Shown: positions 1 through 7,049, numbered from the stretch's first letter. The stretch: DNA of 18,443 bases from CAZKBP01 sp964551015 (GCA_964551015.1 CAZKBP010000062.1:1-18443); one strand, 5' to 3'. Made by a program: numbers and translations. Notes: a model not told the origin generated them from the letters alone.

Positions 1-71
1 AGAAATTAAAAATAAAAGATTGGTTTTCAGAGGTTTGTGAAATATTTCTGATTGAAAATATTATAAATACT

Positions 72-79
72 AATATTTG
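72..79 (+). promoter_or_regulatory. possible Bacteroidota promoter for the DUF4142 gene
   Basis: AATATTTG matches the Bacteroidota -7 box TAnnTTTG at all but the first base, and a TTG lies 17 bases upstream (52-54), within the usual -33 spacing. The surrounding DNA is very AT-rich, so chance matches are easy. If real, it leaves a leader of about 110 bases before the ATG at 194. Confidence 0.25.
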
Positions 80-99
80 ATAATAAAATACACAACTGT

Positions 100-146
100 A
101 AATTCTCAACGGAGAAAATTTTTAAAAAGAAATTCTCTGAGAATTT
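100..146. promoter_or_regulatory. duplicated inverted-repeat motif in the leader of the DUF4142 gene
   Basis: AAATTCTC occurs at 100-107 and again at 130-137. The second copy is followed, after one base, by its exact complement GAGAATTT (139-146). The first is followed by an imperfect complement, GAGAAAATT (112-120). The two motif copies sit about 30 bases apart, three helical turns, between the possible promoter and the gene. This could be a paired operator or an mRNA stem. Nothing in the window identifies a binding protein. Confidence 0.35.
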
Positions 147-193
147 TATTTAAAACCACTTAATTTTTTATTAAACTCAAATTTTTTTTCATT

Positions 194-796
194 ATGAAAA
201 CAGCACAAATTATCCTATTCTCATCTATTTTGTTGAGCATTTTAGTAGCATGTGATCCAACTCCCAATCGTGAAAATACCACCGAAGTGGCTGAAGAGCA
301 GAACGAAGAAATGCTAGAAGACACACCCAATGAGGATCAAGCCGAAGATGAAGCTGAATTTTTAGTACAATATGCCAGCGCCAATCTGATGATGGTACAG
401 ATGAGCGAAATGGCTGCACAGCAGGCTACTAGCCCCGACGTGAAATCTTTTGCCCAAGAGGTAAAAAATAATCACCAGGGAACTTTAGACGAAATCACGT
501 CTCTGGCCAACAACAAAAACTACACGATCCCTAATGCACCCGGCGATGCCGAACAAAGAAAAATCGATCAACTCAGAGATTACGAAGGTATTGACTTTGA
601 CGAGGCTTATCTAGGATACGTAGAAGAGATGCACGAGAACTATCAAGACGAATTGAAGGCTGCCGCTGAAAATGAATTCAGTGCCGATATAAAAACTTTT
701 GCGGACAATTCGCTGACTCAATTAAAAACCATGCACCAGAAAACTAAAAGCATGGCCGAGGTACTAGAGCAGACAGAAGAAGCTATGGAAGAGTAA
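194..796 (+). CDS. DUF4142 domain lipoprotein
   Basis: This 200-residue protein opens with a lipoprotein signal, a hydrophobic run ending in the lipobox LVAC with Cys20, so it should be lipid-anchored in the envelope. Residues 21-50 are an acidic, Asn/Glu/Pro-rich linker. From about residue 53 to 190 it is all-helical and reads like DUF4142: a first helix of the type QYASANLMMVQMSEMAAQQ, then SPDVKSFAQEV, and near the end SADIKTFADNSLTQLKTMHQ. DUF4142 is a ferritin-like four-helix fold with no established enzymatic activity, common in Bacteroidota and often linked with stress loci. The ATG is preceded by an AT-rich stretch without a Shine-Dalgarno sequence, normal for the phylum. A strong terminator follows 42 bases after the stop, so the gene is probably monocistronic. 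Family fairly certain, role unknown. Confidence 0.85.
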   Translation: MKTAQIILFSSILLSILVACDPTPNRENTTEVAEEQNEEMLEDTPNEDQAEDEAEFLVQYASANLMMVQMSEMAAQQATSPDVKSFAQEVKNNHQGTLDEITSLANNKNYTIPNAPGDAEQRKIDQLRDYEGIDFDEAYLGYVEEMHENYQDELKAAAENEFSADIKTFADNSLTQLKTMHQKTKSMAEVLEQTEEAMEE

Positions 797-838
797 AAAC
801 CCCAGCCCTGAGATTGCGTTGTGTTCACTCAATCTAAG

Positions 839-868
839 CTACTACTCGCAAGGGTAGTAGTTTTTTTT
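839..868 (+). terminator. rho-independent terminator after the DUF4142 gene
   Basis: A nine-base-pair stem (839-847 with 852-860, one T-G wobble) closes on a GCAA tetraloop of the stable GNRA class and is followed by eight T residues (861-868). It is a textbook intrinsic terminator for plus-strand transcription. Confidence 0.9.
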
Positions 869-1127
869 GTTATCAGCTTAAAAGCCAGAAAAAGATCAAA
901 AACCATTTTAGAAACCTGAAATTGGTAGTTTATTATTCAATAGATGAGAAGCCCATCGGGATTAAAACTCCCCAATCCAAGGCAGCATATGTACAAGGTT
1001 TTCTACAAATCACACAGAAGTAATAATAGTAAAATATTGAAAATCAACAACTTATTCGCTTGGTACAAATATTTCAAGTACATAAGTATATTAATAATTT
1101 TTTCACTTAAATAAATCACTTAGGAAT
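869..1127. other. gene-free stretch between two terminator-bounded genes
   Basis: From the stop at 796 to the ATG at 1128 only the terminator is clearly functional. A short open stretch at 922-1023 begins with TTG and ends with the peptide YVQGFLQITQK and a stop. It has no ATG and matches no family I recognise; it may be a gene fragment or chance. The final 60 bases are very AT-rich and presumably hold the promoter of the DUF1328 gene, but no exact TAnnTTTG box is visible. Confidence 0.5.
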
Positions 1128-1292
1128 ATGCTACGATTAGTTTTAATTTTTTTGGTAGGAGCTTTATTGTTTGCCGTTTTAGGTTTTGGCGGAATAGCTG
1201 CTGGTTTTGCTGAAATTGCTGAACTACTGTTCTACGTTTTTCTCGTATTGTTCATAGGGGCATTGGTCGTCAAATTCGTCAGGAGAGTTTGA
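1128..1292 (+). CDS. DUF1328 family small membrane protein
   Basis: ATG at 1128 opens a 54-codon frame ending in TGA at 1290-1292. The product starts MLRLVLIFLVGALLFAVLGF, continues GGIAAGFAEIAELLFYV, and ends in the basic tail VKFVRRV. This is the layout of the DUF1328 (YtjA) family: two short transmembrane helices joined by a small-residue turn (the family's FGG[IL]A motif, residues 20-24) and a positively charged C-terminus. Family members are about 50-60 residues, so this one is full length. The function is not established; relatives are often found beside stress genes. It is bounded upstream by the DUF4142 terminator and downstream by its own hairpin, so it is transcribed alone. It is short enough to be missed by automatic length cut-offs. 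Confidence 0.85.
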   Translation: MLRLVLIFLVGALLFAVLGFGGIAAGFAEIAELLFYVFLVLFIGALVVKFVRRV

Positions 1293-1329
1293 CCCTGTCT
1301 ATTGTAAAAGCTGAGTTTATATACAATTT

Positions 1330-1369
1330 AAGCTTCCTCGCCCTTTGTAAGACGTGAGGAAGCTTTTTT
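1330..1369 (+). terminator. rho-independent terminator after the DUF1328 gene
   Basis: Arms AAGCTTCCTC (1330-1339) and GAGGAAGCTT (1356-1365) pair perfectly around a 16-base loop, with a T tract overlapping the end of the stem (1364-1369). On the minus strand the stem is followed only by TAAATTG, so it would be a weaker terminator for the converging hibernation-factor gene. Confidence 0.85.
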
Positions 1370-1435
1370 AGTAACTGCTTATTACCAGAGGCAGATAGAT
1401 CTACTCATCTCTTTTCTCTTTTCAGAGAATTTGTT

Positions 1436-1720
1436 CTAAAAATTTTCTTTGTATCTCTCTAATTGTCGTTGGAGTTTGTCATTTACATCATTCAGTGCTT
1501 CCAAGAAAGATTCTCCCTGCGCTCCTGCAAATAAGTCTTCACCGGGCAAAAAAATGCGCATTTCCAGTAGTTTGTCGGGATGGTCAGAGGTGATTTTCAT
1601 ATAAACGTCTGCTCCGGTGATTTTCGAGAATCGCTTTTGGAGATTGTTTATTTTCTGATTGATCTGTTCTATTAGATGTTCGGAGGCAGTAAAGTCGATT
1701 GCTTGAATGTCAATTTTCAT
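1436..1720 (-). CDS. hpf: ribosome hibernation promoting factor, short form (HPF/RaiA family)
   Basis: The 94-residue protein begins MKIDIQAIDFTASEHLIEQI and has the beta-alpha-beta-beta-beta-alpha pattern of HPF/YfiA proteins: a first strand, a helix carrying INQKINNLQKRF, strands around ADVYMKI and KLLEMRIFLPGEDLFA, and a second helix, ESFLEALNDVNDKLQRQLERYK. These proteins bind the 30S subunit across the mRNA channel and the A and P sites and put ribosomes to rest in stationary phase or stress. The length fits the short form that lacks the dimerisation domain of long HPF. ATG is the first in-frame start and gives the canonical N-terminus. It lies 71 bases beyond the stop of the small membrane protein gene on the same strand, so the two may be co-transcribed. 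Confidence 0.85.
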   Translation of the reverse strand: MKIDIQAIDFTASEHLIEQINQKINNLQKRFSKITGADVYMKITSDHPDKLLEMRIFLPGEDLFAGAQGESFLEALNDVNDKLQRQLERYKENF

Positions 1721-1791
1721 GAAAAATAGTATATGTTATATAATTTAGGGACGAGGCTTTACGCCCGGCCTGATTCGGATAAAATTCATAC

Positions 1792-2001
1792 TCAAATTCC
1801 GTAAGCTATCAACGAGGCAAGAGCAGTCATGGCACAGAAGATAATAAATATCATGATCGTTTTGATGATTCCTGCTGGTACGTGTTCATTCCCTTGAGGA
1901 AGACGATCGGGTAGTTGCTGTTCATGGTCTGAAGTATACCGTGAGTTTGTCTCTCTGGGTTTCTCGAGTGATGAAGGCGGATTAACTTTGCTCATAGCCA
2001 T
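1792..2001 (-). CDS. small single-helix membrane protein, unknown function
   Basis: The frame ends at 1792 and encodes a soluble, proline- and charge-rich N-terminal part (residues about 1-40) followed by one clear transmembrane helix, GIIKTIMIFIIFCAMTALAS, and a tail of a few residues. An upstream GTG at 2028 is open, but an ATG at 2001 (MAMSK...) and another at 1995 (MSKVNPP...) give more natural starts; I take 2001, length 69 residues. It belongs to no family I recognise. It is expected to sit in the inner membrane with its C-terminus nearly flush with it. It precedes hpf on the same strand by 71 bases, which suggests but does not prove an operon. Confidence 0.55.
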   Translation of the reverse strand: MAMSKVNPPSSLEKPRETNSRYTSDHEQQLPDRLPQGNEHVPAGIIKTIMIFIIFCAMTALASLIAYGI

Positions 2002-2350
2002 GTAAATAGTTAAAAAATGTATCTTCACATTTGGTCAAGTTTACCAATTAAAATAAATATGCCAAGCCGTGAAACTGACGATAAAATAATATAAGATGCT
2101 GATAATTAAATAGTTGAGAAAAGCAAATTTGCCTTGGAAAAAGTGCTTTAGATGGCGAATGGGTAATTAGTTCTACAGCCTAGGGGAAAGCATTTCCTAT
2201 TGATTTTGAATCCTAGCGCAAGAGTTGCTTTGGTGACGAACTAGATAAATTTTCAGGGATAAGATAGGCAAATTTTGTATATTCAGACAGTAATCCAAAA
2301 TGCCCACAACCTTGGCCTGTCCCTAGTTGAGTGTCAAATTGATAGAAATC
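2002..2350. other. divergent intergenic region, no gene seen
   Basis: This stretch separates the minus-strand membrane protein gene from the plus-strand Crp/Fnr-like gene, so it must hold promoters for both. It is AT-rich in its first half. I see no exact TAnnTTTG box with a well-placed TTG, no strong terminator and no RNA gene. A short palindrome, GCAAATTTGC, near 2123-2132 is the only symmetric element and is too short to call an operator. Confidence 0.4.
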
Positions 2351-2914
2351 ATGAACAAGTTAAAATCAGAAATCGAAAGATTATCCAACGGAACCGAATC
2401 CCAAATAAGTGAGATTTATGGTCATTTGACTTTGACCATTCTCGAAAAGGGCGATTTTTTACTAAAACAGGGGCACATCTGCAACCAATATTTCTTGGTA
2501 GAAAGTGGAACTTTGCGACTTTATTACTGGAAAGACGATAAGGAGTTTACCGTTTGGCTCGGTACAGAAGGGCAAATATTCACAGAATTAGACAGTTATC
2601 TTAACCAAAAACCTGCCTTAGTCTCGATTGAGAGTTTAGAAAAAAGCCTCGTTTATCGTATCCGAAAAGAAAAAAGTGAGCAATTAGCCGCTAAATCTGT
2701 TGCCTACAATACATTATTAAGAAGGACAGTTGAAGAAGCCTTCGCTAATATGTCTCGCAACATCATTTCTTTCCAAAGCGAAGATGCTACGGAGCGTTAT
2801 CGTAGAATAGAAGCAGAAAAGAACTGGCTGGGAAAATATCCTCTAAAGTACATTTCTAGTTTTATCGGCGTTACACAGAGTTCACTGAGCCGGCTTAGGG
2901 CGAAGAAAAAGTAA
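2351..2914 (+). CDS. Crp/Fnr family transcriptional regulator (cyclic-nucleotide-binding fold)
   Basis: The 187-residue protein (from MNKLKSEIER) has a cNMP-binding beta-roll, residues about 20-110: LTILEKGDFLLKQGHICNQY and FLVESGTLRLYYWKDDKEFT are the usual first strands with the Gly-turns. A helical linker follows (TLLRRTVEEAFANMSRN), then a C-terminal helix-turn-helix, PLKYISSFIGVTQSSLSRLR. Bacteroidota have many such short Crp-like regulators. The classical cAMP-contacting Gly-Glu-Arg-Ser segment of Crp is not present, so it may sense something else or nothing. An in-frame TTG at 2327 would add eight residues; ATG at 2351 is preferred. The SRPBCC gene follows 75 bases later on the same strand and is a likely partner or target. 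Family confident, ligand unknown. Confidence 0.8.
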   Translation: MNKLKSEIERLSNGTESQISEIYGHLTLTILEKGDFLLKQGHICNQYFLVESGTLRLYYWKDDKEFTVWLGTEGQIFTELDSYLNQKPALVSIESLEKSLVYRIRKEKSEQLAAKSVAYNTLLRRTVEEAFANMSRNIISFQSEDATERYRRIEAEKNWLGKYPLKYISSFIGVTQSSLSRLRAKKK

Positions 2915-2954
2915 TTATTTGCCATAGGGCAAAAAAATACCAATGGGCTTGCCT

Positions 2955-2962
2955 TAGTTTTG
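2955..2962 (+). promoter_or_regulatory. possible -7 box before the SRPBCC gene
   Basis: TAGTTTTG fits TAnnTTTG exactly and lies 27 bases before the ATG at 2990. No TTG is found at the usual -33 distance, so the SRPBCC gene may instead be read through from the Crp/Fnr-like gene. Confidence 0.3.
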
Positions 2963-2989
2963 TGAAAATGTAAAACAAAACATAAAACT

Positions 2990-3583
2990 ATGATAACGAC
3001 AATCTTATTGGCCATCGCCCTTGGGTTTCTTAGCGCATTTGTGATCCTCTTATTGAAACTTCCTACCAAAGTTCAGTACATCGAGGAAGTTGAAATCAAC
3101 GCACCGATTAAGGCAGTTTTTGATGCAATCAGATATCAAGAACAGTTGATGAAATGGTCGGCTTGGCCCTCGGAAACCAAATCGCAATGTGCCGTCAAAA
3201 ATGTGGACGGGCAAGTCGGGGCGCAAACCGTGTATCTACAAAAGGGTAAAGAATTTGGCTATCAAGAAGTTACCCAACTGGTAGAGCATGAAAAAGTTAG
3301 TTTTTATTTAACCAGTAAAGCACCTTTCGAGCAGGATACGAATCTGCATTTTTACCTAAGTCGAGCCGAGAACGGTCAAACAAAAGTTGCTCTGTATTTT
3401 GACAACAGGCTAAAAAGACCAAGCCATATTTTTCCGCACCTTTTCGGTATTATAGATTGGACACACAAAATGCACCTTAAAGATTTAGCGGGGCTAAAAA
3501 AATTTGCAGAGCAAACGAGCACAAGCAATGATACCGAAAATAGCAAGCTGTCCAACGAAAAACTATATCATACTGAATCCTAG
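2990..3583 (+). CDS. membrane-anchored SRPBCC (START-like) family protein
   Basis: Residues 1-25 form one hydrophobic helix (ITTILLAIALGFLSAFVILL), an N-terminal membrane anchor. Residues about 30-175 follow the SRPBCC/polyketide-cyclase pattern: VEINAPIKAVFDAIRYQEQL, then MKWSAWPSE, then alternating strands with GAQTVYLQKGKEFGYQEVTQL, KVSFYLTSKAPFEQ and KVALYFDNRL, and a long final helix from about HLKDLAGLKKFAEQ. The fold binds hydrophobic ligands in a deep cavity; ligand and role are not predictable here. The last 25 residues are polar and probably disordered. It follows the Crp/Fnr-like gene, and this regulator-plus-SRPBCC pairing suggests joint regulation. It is about 50 residues longer than a minimal domain because of the anchor and tail. 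Confidence 0.75.
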   Translation: MITTILLAIALGFLSAFVILLLKLPTKVQYIEEVEINAPIKAVFDAIRYQEQLMKWSAWPSETKSQCAVKNVDGQVGAQTVYLQKGKEFGYQEVTQLVEHEKVSFYLTSKAPFEQDTNLHFYLSRAENGQTKVALYFDNRLKRPSHIFPHLFGIIDWTHKMHLKDLAGLKKFAEQTSTSNDTENSKLSNEKLYHTES

Positions 3584-3639
3584 CATGAGGAGACTTCATG
3601 TCTGATGAGGTTGCTATAAGTAAGATAAGAAGATCAGTT

Positions 3640-3668
3640 TTGGGGAATTGAAAATTCCCCTATCTTTA
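3640..3668 (+). promoter_or_regulatory. hairpin overlapping a promoter-like element just before the aminotransferase gene
   Basis: GGGGAATT (3642-3649) pairs perfectly with AATTCCCC (3653-3660) around a GAA loop, followed by TATCTTT. It could terminate the SRPBCC transcript, although the T tract is broken. The same DNA also reads as a Bacteroidota promoter: TTG at 3640-3642, 18 bases, then TATCTTTA at 3661-3668, one base from TAnnTTTG. The ATG of the next gene is at 3673, so transcription from this promoter would give a leaderless or nearly leaderless mRNA. Confidence 0.4.
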
Positions 3669-3672
3669 AGCT

Positions 3673-4572
3673 ATGCTACAAAAATATAACCCCAAAAACG
3701 AACACATTCAGGTACACGTAGGAGGGAAGCTCCTGCCCCGTGCTGAGGCCAAAGTCTCGGTATTGGATAGCTCCGTGCAAGGCGGGGACGCCGTCTGGGA
3801 AGGACTCCGTGTCTACCCCGAAGGGATTGTCTGCCTGACCAAGCATTTAGATCGCTTGCAGGCTTCGGCACACGCTCTGGCCTTTACCGATATTCCTAGC
3901 CACGAAGAAGTAAAAACAGCCATCGCCGAAACCTTGGAAGCCAACGGGATGCAAGACGAAACGCACATTCGCCTCACCCTCACCCGTGGTGAGAAAATCA
4001 CTTCGGGCATGGACCCACGCCTCAATCAAAAAGGCGCCTGCCTCATCGTACTGGCCGAATGGAAGCCCTTGGTCTATGACAATCAGCAAGGCATTCGGGT
4101 CATTACTTCGGCCATTCGTCGCCATGGCCCTCAATTTTTGGACTCTAAGATTCACCATAATAACCTACTTAACAACATCTTAGCAAAAATCCAAGCCAAC
4201 TTCGCCGGGGTCGATGCCGCCATAATGCTCGACCAGGCAGGCTTTATCTCGGAACTCAACGATACCAATCTCTTCATGTTCCGAGAAAATAAGCTTTTTA
4301 CGCCTTTTGCTGATGCCTGCTTGCCCGGAATTACACGTGGTTTGGTGATGAAATTGGCAAGTCAGCTAGGAATAGAAGTGATAGAAAAAAACCTCTCTTT
4401 AACCGAATTCTACTCTGCGGAAGCTGTCTTCGCCACGGGTACGATGGGTGAATTAACGCCCGTAGTAGAAATAGACGGGAGGGCAATCGAGAGCTTATCT
4501 TTTGTGATTTTAGGAAAACTACAGAATTATTTCCGATCCGAAGTCCGAAAATACTGTGAGCCACTGGGTTGA
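3673..4572 (+). CDS. aminotransferase class IV (fold-type IV PLP enzyme, branched-chain aminotransferase-like)
   Basis: The 299-residue protein has the full class IV pattern. LDSSVQGGDAVWEGLRVYPE (residues 31-50) is the N-terminal strand region with the substrate-side loop, and HLDRLQASAHAL follows. Lys159 in FLDSKIHHNNLLNNILA is the expected PLP Schiff-base lysine. Glu194 in FISELNDTNLF is the glutamate that contacts the PLP ring nitrogen. LPGITR (217-222) and ATGTMGELTPVVEIDGR (254-270) form the phosphate and substrate loops. The family moves amino groups between branched-chain or D-amino acids and 2-oxo acids, or acts as aminodeoxychorismate lyase. The length and the GELTPV loop favour the IlvE-like branch, but substrate cannot be set from sequence alone. 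ATG follows a hairpin by 12 bases. glnS begins 106 bases after its stop with its own promoter box. Confidence 0.85.
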   Translation: MLQKYNPKNEHIQVHVGGKLLPRAEAKVSVLDSSVQGGDAVWEGLRVYPEGIVCLTKHLDRLQASAHALAFTDIPSHEEVKTAIAETLEANGMQDETHIRLTLTRGEKITSGMDPRLNQKGACLIVLAEWKPLVYDNQQGIRVITSAIRRHGPQFLDSKIHHNNLLNNILAKIQANFAGVDAAIMLDQAGFISELNDTNLFMFRENKLFTPFADACLPGITRGLVMKLASQLGIEVIEKNLSLTEFYSAEAVFATGTMGELTPVVEIDGRAIESLSFVILGKLQNYFRSEVRKYCEPLG

Positions 4573-4630
4573 AAGATTACAGATTCGAATCTTTCATCTT
4601 TTCATCTTCTATCTTCCCACCTTCGATCAT

Positions 4631-4638
4631 TATATTTG
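4631..4638 (+). promoter_or_regulatory. -7 promoter box for glnS
   Basis: TATATTTG, followed by CA, is an exact match to the Bacteroidota -7 consensus TAnnTTTG and lies 40 bases before the glnS ATG at 4679. No TTG is visible at the -33 distance, so the upstream element is weak or absent. Confidence 0.5.
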
Positions 4639-4678
4639 CAAAAGTACTTTATTAAGAAAAACCGATCATCCCAAAAAT

Positions 4679-6370
4679 ATGAGCGATCCAAAAGAAAACA
4701 AGCCCTCCCTTAATTTTATCGAGCAAATCATCGAGCAAGACCGAAAAAACGGCAAGCACGACGGTCGTGTACAGACCCGCTTCCCCCCCGAACCCAATGG
4801 CTTTCTGCACATTGGACACGCCAAATCCATTGCTCTCAATTTTGGAATGGCTGATAAATATAATGGCAAATGTAATCTTCGCTTTGACGATACGAATCCT
4901 GATAATGAAGATGTTTCTTTTGTGAATGCGATTCGAGAAGACATTCAGTGGTTGGGCTTTGACTGGGAAGAACGAGAGTATTTTGCTTCAGATTATTTTG
5001 ACCAACTCTACGAATATGCTCGCCAATTGATCCAAATGGGTAAAGCCTACGTGGATGACCAACCTGTGGACAAAATCCGTGAGCAGAGAGGAACTCCCAA
5101 CGAACCCGGACAAAATAGCCCCTACCGGGAGCGTAGTGTGGAAGAAAATCTAGACCTTTTCGCACGTATGAAAGCAGGAGAATTCAAATCAGGCGAAAAA
5201 GTGCTCCGTGCTAAAATTGATATGGCTTCCTCCAATATGAACATGCGTGATCCAGCTCTGTACCGTATCAAAGAAACCAAGCACCACCGCACAGGGGATA
5301 CTTGGTTTATCTACCCGATCTATGATTTTGCTCATTGTCTTTCTGACTCGATGGAAGGCGTAACGCACTCGCTTTGTACCCTAGAGTTTGAGATTCGTCG
5401 GCCTCTCTATGATTGGATTTTGGAGCAATTAGGTGTTTTCCACTCCCAGCAAATCGAGTTTGCGCGCCTTAATCTAAATTATACAGTGATGAGTAAGCGC
5501 AAACTCCGTGAACTCGTAGAAGAGGGGCACGTGGACGGCTGGGACGACCCACGCATGCCTACCATTTCTGCGCTGCGACGAAGAGGCTGTACGCCCGAAG
5601 CGATCCGTAATTTTGCCGAAGCCGTGGGCGTGGCCAAGCGAGACAATGTGATTGATCTTTCCCTCTTGGAATACAGTCTGCGTGACCATCTGAATAAAGT
5701 AGCTCCCCGAGTCTTAGCTGTACTCAGGCCGCTCAAAGTGGTCATTACCAATTATCCCGAAGGCCAAGTAGAAGAATTAGAAATTGAAAATAATCCCGAA
5801 GATGAGAACGCGGGCAATCGTATGCTTCCTTTCTCTCGTGAGCTTTGGATCGAGCAGGATGATTTTATGGAAGATCCGCCCAAGAAGTTTTTCCGCTTAG
5901 GGCCAGGGCGTACCGTGCGCCTCAAGGCTGCCTACATTATCCAGTGTGATGATTTTGTAAAAGATGAAGCCACAGGGGAGATTAAAGAGTTGCATTGTAC
6001 CTATTACCCCGACTCTAAGAGTGGTGAAGATACAAGTGGGATTAAAGTGAAAGGAACAATTCACTGGGTTTCTGTGGCACATGCTTACGAAGCTGAGGTG
6101 CGCCTGTACGATCGTTTGTTTAATGTAGAAGACCCACTGGGCGACAAAGAGAAAGATTTCAAAGAATGGATCAATCCAGATTCTTTGGAAATTTTAGAAA
6201 ACTGTAAGCTGGAACCCAGTCTGAAAGAAGCCAAACTCGGAGATCGTTTTCAGTTTCAGCGTTTGGGCTATTTTGCGGTAGATACGAAGCATAGCACCGA
6301 AGATAAATTGGTGTTTAATCGTACAGTAACCTTGAAAGATACTTGGAAAAAAATGCAGAAGAAAAAGTAA
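4679..6370 (+). CDS. glnS: glutaminyl-tRNA synthetase
   Basis: This class I aminoacyl-tRNA synthetase of 563 residues, close to the usual 550-560, charges tRNA(Gln) with glutamine. Residues 36-48, PPEPNGFLHIGHA, contain the HIGH signature (44-47). The Rossmann domain continues with NLRFDDTNPDNEDVSFV. VMSKRKLRELV has Met271-Ser272-Lys273 as the KMSKS-loop equivalent. The acceptor-binding insert includes HRTGDTWFIYPIYDFAHCLS, and the C-terminal beta-barrel that reads the anticodon occupies about 345-560. The open frame extends upstream to 4556, but those 41 residues would overlap the aminotransferase gene and do not look like GlnRS. ATG at 4679, MSDPKENKPSLNFIEQII, sits at the right distance from the promoter box. 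The presence of GlnRS points to direct charging of tRNA(Gln). Ordinary housekeeping gene. Confidence 0.97.
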   Translation: MSDPKENKPSLNFIEQIIEQDRKNGKHDGRVQTRFPPEPNGFLHIGHAKSIALNFGMADKYNGKCNLRFDDTNPDNEDVSFVNAIREDIQWLGFDWEEREYFASDYFDQLYEYARQLIQMGKAYVDDQPVDKIREQRGTPNEPGQNSPYRERSVEENLDLFARMKAGEFKSGEKVLRAKIDMASSNMNMRDPALYRIKETKHHRTGDTWFIYPIYDFAHCLSDSMEGVTHSLCTLEFEIRRPLYDWILEQLGVFHSQQIEFARLNLNYTVMSKRKLRELVEEGHVDGWDDPRMPTISALRRRGCTPEAIRNFAEAVGVAKRDNVIDLSLLEYSLRDHLNKVAPRVLAVLRPLKVVITNYPEGQVEELEIENNPEDENAGNRMLPFSRELWIEQDDFMEDPPKKFFRLGPGRTVRLKAAYIIQCDDFVKDEATGEIKELHCTYYPDSKSGEDTSGIKVKGTIHWVSVAHAYEAEVRLYDRLFNVEDPLGDKEKDFKEWINPDSLEILENCKLEPSLKEAKLGDRFQFQRLGYFAVDTKHSTEDKLVFNRTVTLKDTWKKMQKKK

Positions 6371-6431
6371 TTGCTGTTCGCATTGTAACCTGCATTCCTA
6401 AGTTTGAGTACATATCTACAGCTGGAAAGAA

Positions 6432-6439
6432 TATTTTTG
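6432..6439 (+). promoter_or_regulatory. possible -7 box before the small membrane protein gene
   Basis: TATTTTTG fits TAnnTTTG exactly, 27 bases before the ATG at 6467. The nearest upstream TTG (6404-6406) is 25 bases away, slightly beyond the usual spacing. Read-through from glnS is the alternative. Confidence 0.3.
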
Positions 6440-6466
6440 GATAATAAATCATTAACGGGATTAAAT

Positions 6467-6712
6467 ATGTTTTGGTGGCTCAAAATCTTCTTGGGAATAG
6501 TAATAGCCTTTATCTGGGTTTCGCTTCTGTTCTTGGTTTCTCACTGGGAGAAATATTTGAAGGGCTACACGACTTTGTTAACCATGCTGATATTGATTGT
6601 GCCACCGAGTGTTGGTTTCTACATAGATGCGGCCACCACTGGGATTAGCATCGCTTTATTTCTGGGGATCATTTTATTTTTGATTATTCCTTGGCTCACT
6701 TTGAAGAAGTAA
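6467..6712 (+). CDS. small membrane protein, three predicted helices, unknown function
   Basis: From MFWWLKIFLGIVIAFIWVSL the 81-residue product has three hydrophobic segments, about residues 3-25, 36-55 and 57-77, separated by the charged SHWEKYLKGY and a short turn around YIDAATTG, and ends in LTLKK. It should be an inner-membrane protein. I recognise no family. A TTG at 6404 would lengthen the frame by 21 residues, but those are polar and do not resemble a membrane protein start, so ATG at 6467 is chosen. It lies 96 bases after glnS and directly before the repeat array, which begins within about 25 bases of its stop. Confidence 0.5.
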   Translation: MFWWLKIFLGIVIAFIWVSLLFLVSHWEKYLKGYTTLLTMLILIVPPSVGFYIDAATTGISIALFLGIILFLIIPWLTLKK

Positions 6713-6762
6713 AGCTCACTAAGCGAAGCGAACTGTTGGCGCGCGTTTGCAACGCAAAACAT

Positions 6763-6780
6763 TTACACTGGATCAACATT
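6763..6780 (-). pseudogene. decayed copy of the priA 3' end (copy A)
   Basis: Read on the minus strand the segment gives NVDPV and a stop, matching the last codons of priA (VDVDPV-stop). On the plus strand 16 of 18 bases match priA positions 7244-7261. It lies immediately beside a GCGTT-NNN-AACGC hairpin exactly as at the true priA end. Confidence 0.65.
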
Positions 6781-6839
6781 AATGCTGGCGCGCGTTTGCA
6801 ACGCGTGCCTTTTTGCTTTGCGTTTGTAACGCAAAATAT

Positions 6840-6939
6840 NNNNNNNNNNNNNNNNNNNNNNNNNNNNNNNNNNNNNNNNNNNNNNNNNNNNNNNNNNNNN
6901 NNNNNNNNNNNNNNNNNNNNNNNNNNNNNNNNNNNNNNN
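6840..6939. other. assembly gap, 100 N
   Basis: Exactly 100 undetermined bases, the conventional placeholder for a gap of unknown length. Both edges lie inside copies of the same repeat unit, so the gap was probably caused by the repeat and the true length and copy number are unknown. Confidence 0.97.
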
Positions 6940-7016
6940 GTTTGCAACGCGTGCCTTTTTGCTTTGCGTTTGTAACGCAAAATATCATGTTGGCGTGTGT
7001 TTGTAACGCAAAACAT

Positions 7017-7049
7017 TTACACCGGATCAACATCTACGTCTACCTGCAC
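7017..7049 (-). pseudogene. copy of the priA 3' end (copy B)
   Basis: Thirty of 33 bases match priA 7244-7276. The minus-strand translation is VQVDVDVDPV-stop against VQVVVDVDPV-stop in the gene. The homology stops at 7050, where a reverse-orientation hairpin begins, and on the other side continues through the flanking hairpin to the gap. Confidence 0.8.

Noticed and set aside
922..1023. Short protein-like frame ending in YVQGFLQITQK
   Set aside because: Only 33 codons from a TTG, with the frame open back through a terminator and no recognisable family; kept only as a remark.
2351..2914. Crp/Fnr-like protein as the cAMP receptor for the cyclase at 15566
   Set aside because: The typical cAMP-contact segment is not evident and the genes are 13 kb apart; a link would be speculation.
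2918..2933. TTTGCC/GGCAAA stem after the Crp/Fnr-like gene as a terminator
   Set aside because: Only 6 bp and followed by A residues rather than T on the plus strand; on the minus strand there is no gene to terminate.
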